This document shows, in pieces, positions 31,425-33,095 of a stretch of DNA of 33,095 nucleotides. This DNA is from JAFASC01 sp036265935 (lineage in GTDB: Bacteria; Pseudomonadota; Alphaproteobacteria; Rhizobiales; Beijerinckiaceae), in contig DATAOB010000113.1 in NCBI GenBank assembly GCA_036265935.1, forward strand, positions 1-33,095, given 5' to 3'. The notes beneath the pieces were generated by a model. That model had not been told where the DNA came from, ran no database searches, and was given only the letters and a program-made list of their open reading frames with translations. A program made the translations under genes and the position numbers. The first letter of the stretch is position 1. Each line of letters starts with the position of its first letter.

Positions 31425-32240
31425 GTGCCGAACGAAACGAAAAAGCCCGTTCTGCTCACCGGCGCGTCCGGTGCGCTCGGCCGCGTGCTCGCCGCGGCGC
31501 TGACACAGCAGGGCTGGACCTTGCGTCTGACCGACATCCAGCCTTTTCCCGGACCTGTACCCGATGGCGCAACGTTCGTATCAGCCGATCTCGCCGATAC
31601 CGACGGCAGCCGCATTCGGCAACTCGCCGATGGCTGCGGAACGATCCTGCATTTCGGCGGCGTCTCCGTCGAACGGCCGTTCGACGAAGTGATCGGCCCG
31701 AACATCCGCGGACTTTACAACATCTACGAGGCGGCACGTCACGCCAAAGCGCGAGTCCTCTTCGCCTCCTCCAACCACACCGTCGGATTTCATCGTCGCG
31801 ACGAAGTGCTCGATACCGACTGCACCTTCCGTCCCGACGGCTATTACGGCCTGTCGAAATGCTATGGCGAGCTGATGGGCGAACTTTATTTCGCCAAGCA
31901 CGGCGTCGAAAGCGTGCTCGTGCGCATCGGCTCGTGCTTTCCCGAGCCGACCGATGCGCGCATGCTGGCGACTTGGCTTTCCTACGACGATCTCGTCGGC
32001 CTTTGTGCCTGCGCGTTACGCGCGGAGAAAGTCGGCTGCATCAAAATCTGGGGCACATCGAACAATAAACGCATGACGTGGTGGAAGGATGACGATCGCG
32101 ACGTGATCGGCTGGTCCCCGAAATCCAGCGCCGACGGCTACACCGAGAAACTGGCGGAGAAGACGACCGGCGATCCGGTGATCGAGCGGCATCAGGGCGG
32201 CGCCTATTGCCGCATCGATTACTCTCGCGCGGATAAATGA
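31425..32240 (+). CDS. udh: Uronate dehydrogenase-like NAD-dependent enzyme
   Basis: 271 residues of the extended short-chain dehydrogenase class. LLTGASGALGRVL (10-22) binds NAD. Near residues 74-101 is ILHFGGVSVERPFDEVIGPN followed by GLYNIYEAA. FASSNHTVGF (113-122) supplies the catalytic serine region. YGLSKCYGE (141-149) carries the Tyr141-Lys145 pair. RIGSCFPEPTDARMLATWLS (167-186) closely parallels the Agrobacterium uronate dehydrogenase as I recall it. That enzyme oxidises galacturonate or glucuronate to the aldarolactone. GTG at 31425 has GGAGAG just upstream. It is divergent from the lactonase-importer operon. It could also act on a related sugar. Confidence 0.85.
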   Translation: MPNETKKPVLLTGASGALGRVLAAALTQQGWTLRLTDIQPFPGPVPDGATFVSADLADTDGSRIRQLADGCGTILHFGGVSVERPFDEVIGPNIRGLYNIYEAARHAKARVLFASSNHTVGFHRRDEVLDTDCTFRPDGYYGLSKCYGELMGELYFAKHGVESVLVRIGSCFPEPTDARMLATWLSYDDLVGLCACALRAEKVGCIKIWGTSNNKRMTWWKDDDRDVIGWSPKSSADGYTEKLAEKTTGDPVIERHQGGAYCRIDYSRADK

Positions 32241-32247
32241 GGTCCGC

Positions 32248-32968
32248 CTATTTCCCGCCCGGGCGGAACAGGCGAAGAAAACTCGCGATGCTGCCAACCA
32301 GCGAAAAGCAGCAGCCGACCACAGCGCCAGCCAAGGTCCCTCGTCGTGCCATAGATGGAAGCTGAGCGCGACCAGTGCCGCCCCGCTCGTCTGCCCGAGC
32401 AGGCGTGCGGTGGCGACAATCCCACTCGCGCAAGAACAGCAATGCACCGCATGCGGCCGCGAGCGCGATCGATCAGCGTCGACGTAGACGAATCGCCTTA
32501 CGCCGCGCCGCTGATGGCGAGAATCAGGAATGCGAAAAGGCCTGCGCAAAGCAGCGCCGCCACGACATCGAATTCATGCGCCGCACGCGGCGTCGCCGGC
32601 AGATTCTGCAGCGACAATAAGACGGCGACGAGGCCGGCCGGCACATTGACCAGGAAGAGCCAATGCCACGTGGCGACGCTGAGAATGGCCGACGCGATCG
32701 TCGGGCCGAGGGTGAAGGCGATGGCGACGACCAACGCGTTGAGACCGGCACCGCGGCCGAGCATGTTCAGCGGGAAAATGAATCGACTGAGCGCAGTGTT
32801 GACGCTCATCACGGCCGCCGCGCCGAGCAACGCGCGCGTGACGACAAGCGAGGGCAAGGACCATGCAAATCCGCACGCCAGCGACGTCAGCGTAAAAAGG
32901 ACGAGACGTGCTTTCTCCGAAACTGGAACCTGCCCGAAGTGCCTCGCATTCTGGAGAGGATGAAGCAC
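32248..32968 (-). pseudogene. Decayed DHA2-type MFS transporter
   Basis: The minus strand from 32968 to 32498 is an open segment of 156 codons with TM-like LVLFTLTSLACGFAWSLPSL, then TRALLGAAAVMSVNTALSRF, GRGAGLNALVVAIAFTLGP and HWLFLVNVPAGLVAVLLS, the N-terminal half of a 14-helix drug:proton antiporter. The first helix or two are absent and the frame hits a stop after LAISGAA. Further left, ARLLGQTSGAALVALSFHLW in one frame and VVGCCFSLVGSIASFLRLF in another match the C-terminal helices of the same family. The middle third is missing and there is at least one frameshift. It cannot make a working transporter. Confidence 0.7.
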
Positions 32969-33095
32969 CCGTTACGCGCAAACACGTTGGAATTGGAACA
33001 GCACTTGCTTAGCCCTATGTCCGTGCGCGACCGGCGCTGTGCCGAACGAATGGCCGAGGAGGCTAGACAAGCACGCTTCAAGAGACAACCTCTTT
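32960..33095 (+). CDS. 5' end of an unidentified open frame, cut by the window end
   Basis: ATG at 32960 is followed by 45 codons without a stop to the window edge (MKHPLRANTLELEQHLLSPM, later AEEARQARFKRQPL). GGAGAGG lies directly before the ATG, rather close for a ribosome binding site. The composition is basic and helical, with many Arg and Glu. It may be the start of a real gene or chance openness at the edge of the MFS relic. I do not recognise it. Confidence 0.25.
   Translation, partial: MKHPLRANTLELEQHLLSPMSVRDRRCAERMAEEARQARFKRQPL

Noticed and set aside
1..33095. CRISPR array, rRNA, phage structural genes or toxin-antitoxin pair
   Set aside because: No regularly spaced direct repeats, no rRNA sequence and no paired small genes of those types were seen. 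The only RNA gene found is the tRNA.

Overview
The window looks like a chromosomal segment of a GC-rich alphaproteobacterium, most likely a Hyphomicrobiales (Rhizobiales) relative of Bradyrhizobium, Rhodopseudomonas or Starkeya. The basis is high GC, frequent GTG and TTG starts, many stacked ABC importers, a SorAB sulfite dehydrogenase pair and REP-like palindromes of the kind seen in these genomes. The lineage is inferred; no phylogenetic marker other than one tRNA is present.

Region 1 (1-3540) is a gene graveyard around an intact tRNA-Leu(CAG). It holds a GFA-family zinc protein cut by the window edge, two short ligD-like DNA ligase scraps lying in opposite orientations, two minus-strand terminator hairpins without a gene, a truncated and frameshifted IS3-family transposase, one small intact basic protein, and two decayed glycosyltransferases, one of which lost a base in its DxD motif.

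Region 2 (3549-12051) holds an ornithine cyclodeaminase/mu-crystallin family enzyme. It is followed by a minus-strand set of three exported proteins: an alpha/beta hydrolase, an unknown secreted protein and an orphan ModA-like binding protein. A plus-strand redox set comes next: sulfite dehydrogenase SorA, its cytochrome SorB, a CHRD protein and a cytochrome c resembling the cytochrome cL (MxaG/XoxG) family. The region ends with a minus-strand HtrA-type protease and a small repeat-bearing secreted protein.

Region 3 (12274-22951) is a long plus-strand run. A NitT/TauT-type ABC importer (permease, binding protein, ATPase) is followed by a REP-like double palindrome, then a catabolic trio: a Gfo/Idh/MocA oxidoreductase, a DUF993 aldolase-like enzyme and a TIM-barrel sugar isomerase/epimerase. 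A complete Liv-type importer (binding protein, two permeases, two ATPases) follows. I read the trio plus at least one importer as an uncharacterised carbohydrate or polyol catabolic module. It is the best candidate here for an undescribed pathway.

Region 4 (23031-32240) is a minus-strand operon of seven genes: SMP-30-type lactonase, M20 peptidase, Dpp-type binding protein, two permeases, a fused double ATPase and a 2-hydroxyacid dehydrogenase. A uronate dehydrogenase is divergently transcribed at the head. Dehydrogenase plus lactonase matches the first two steps of oxidative hexuronate degradation. The importer may therefore bring in a uronate-containing compound, possibly an amino-acid or peptide conjugate that the M20 enzyme would cleave.

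Region 5 (32248-33095) holds a decayed DHA2-type MFS transporter and the beginning of an unidentified reading frame cut by the window end.
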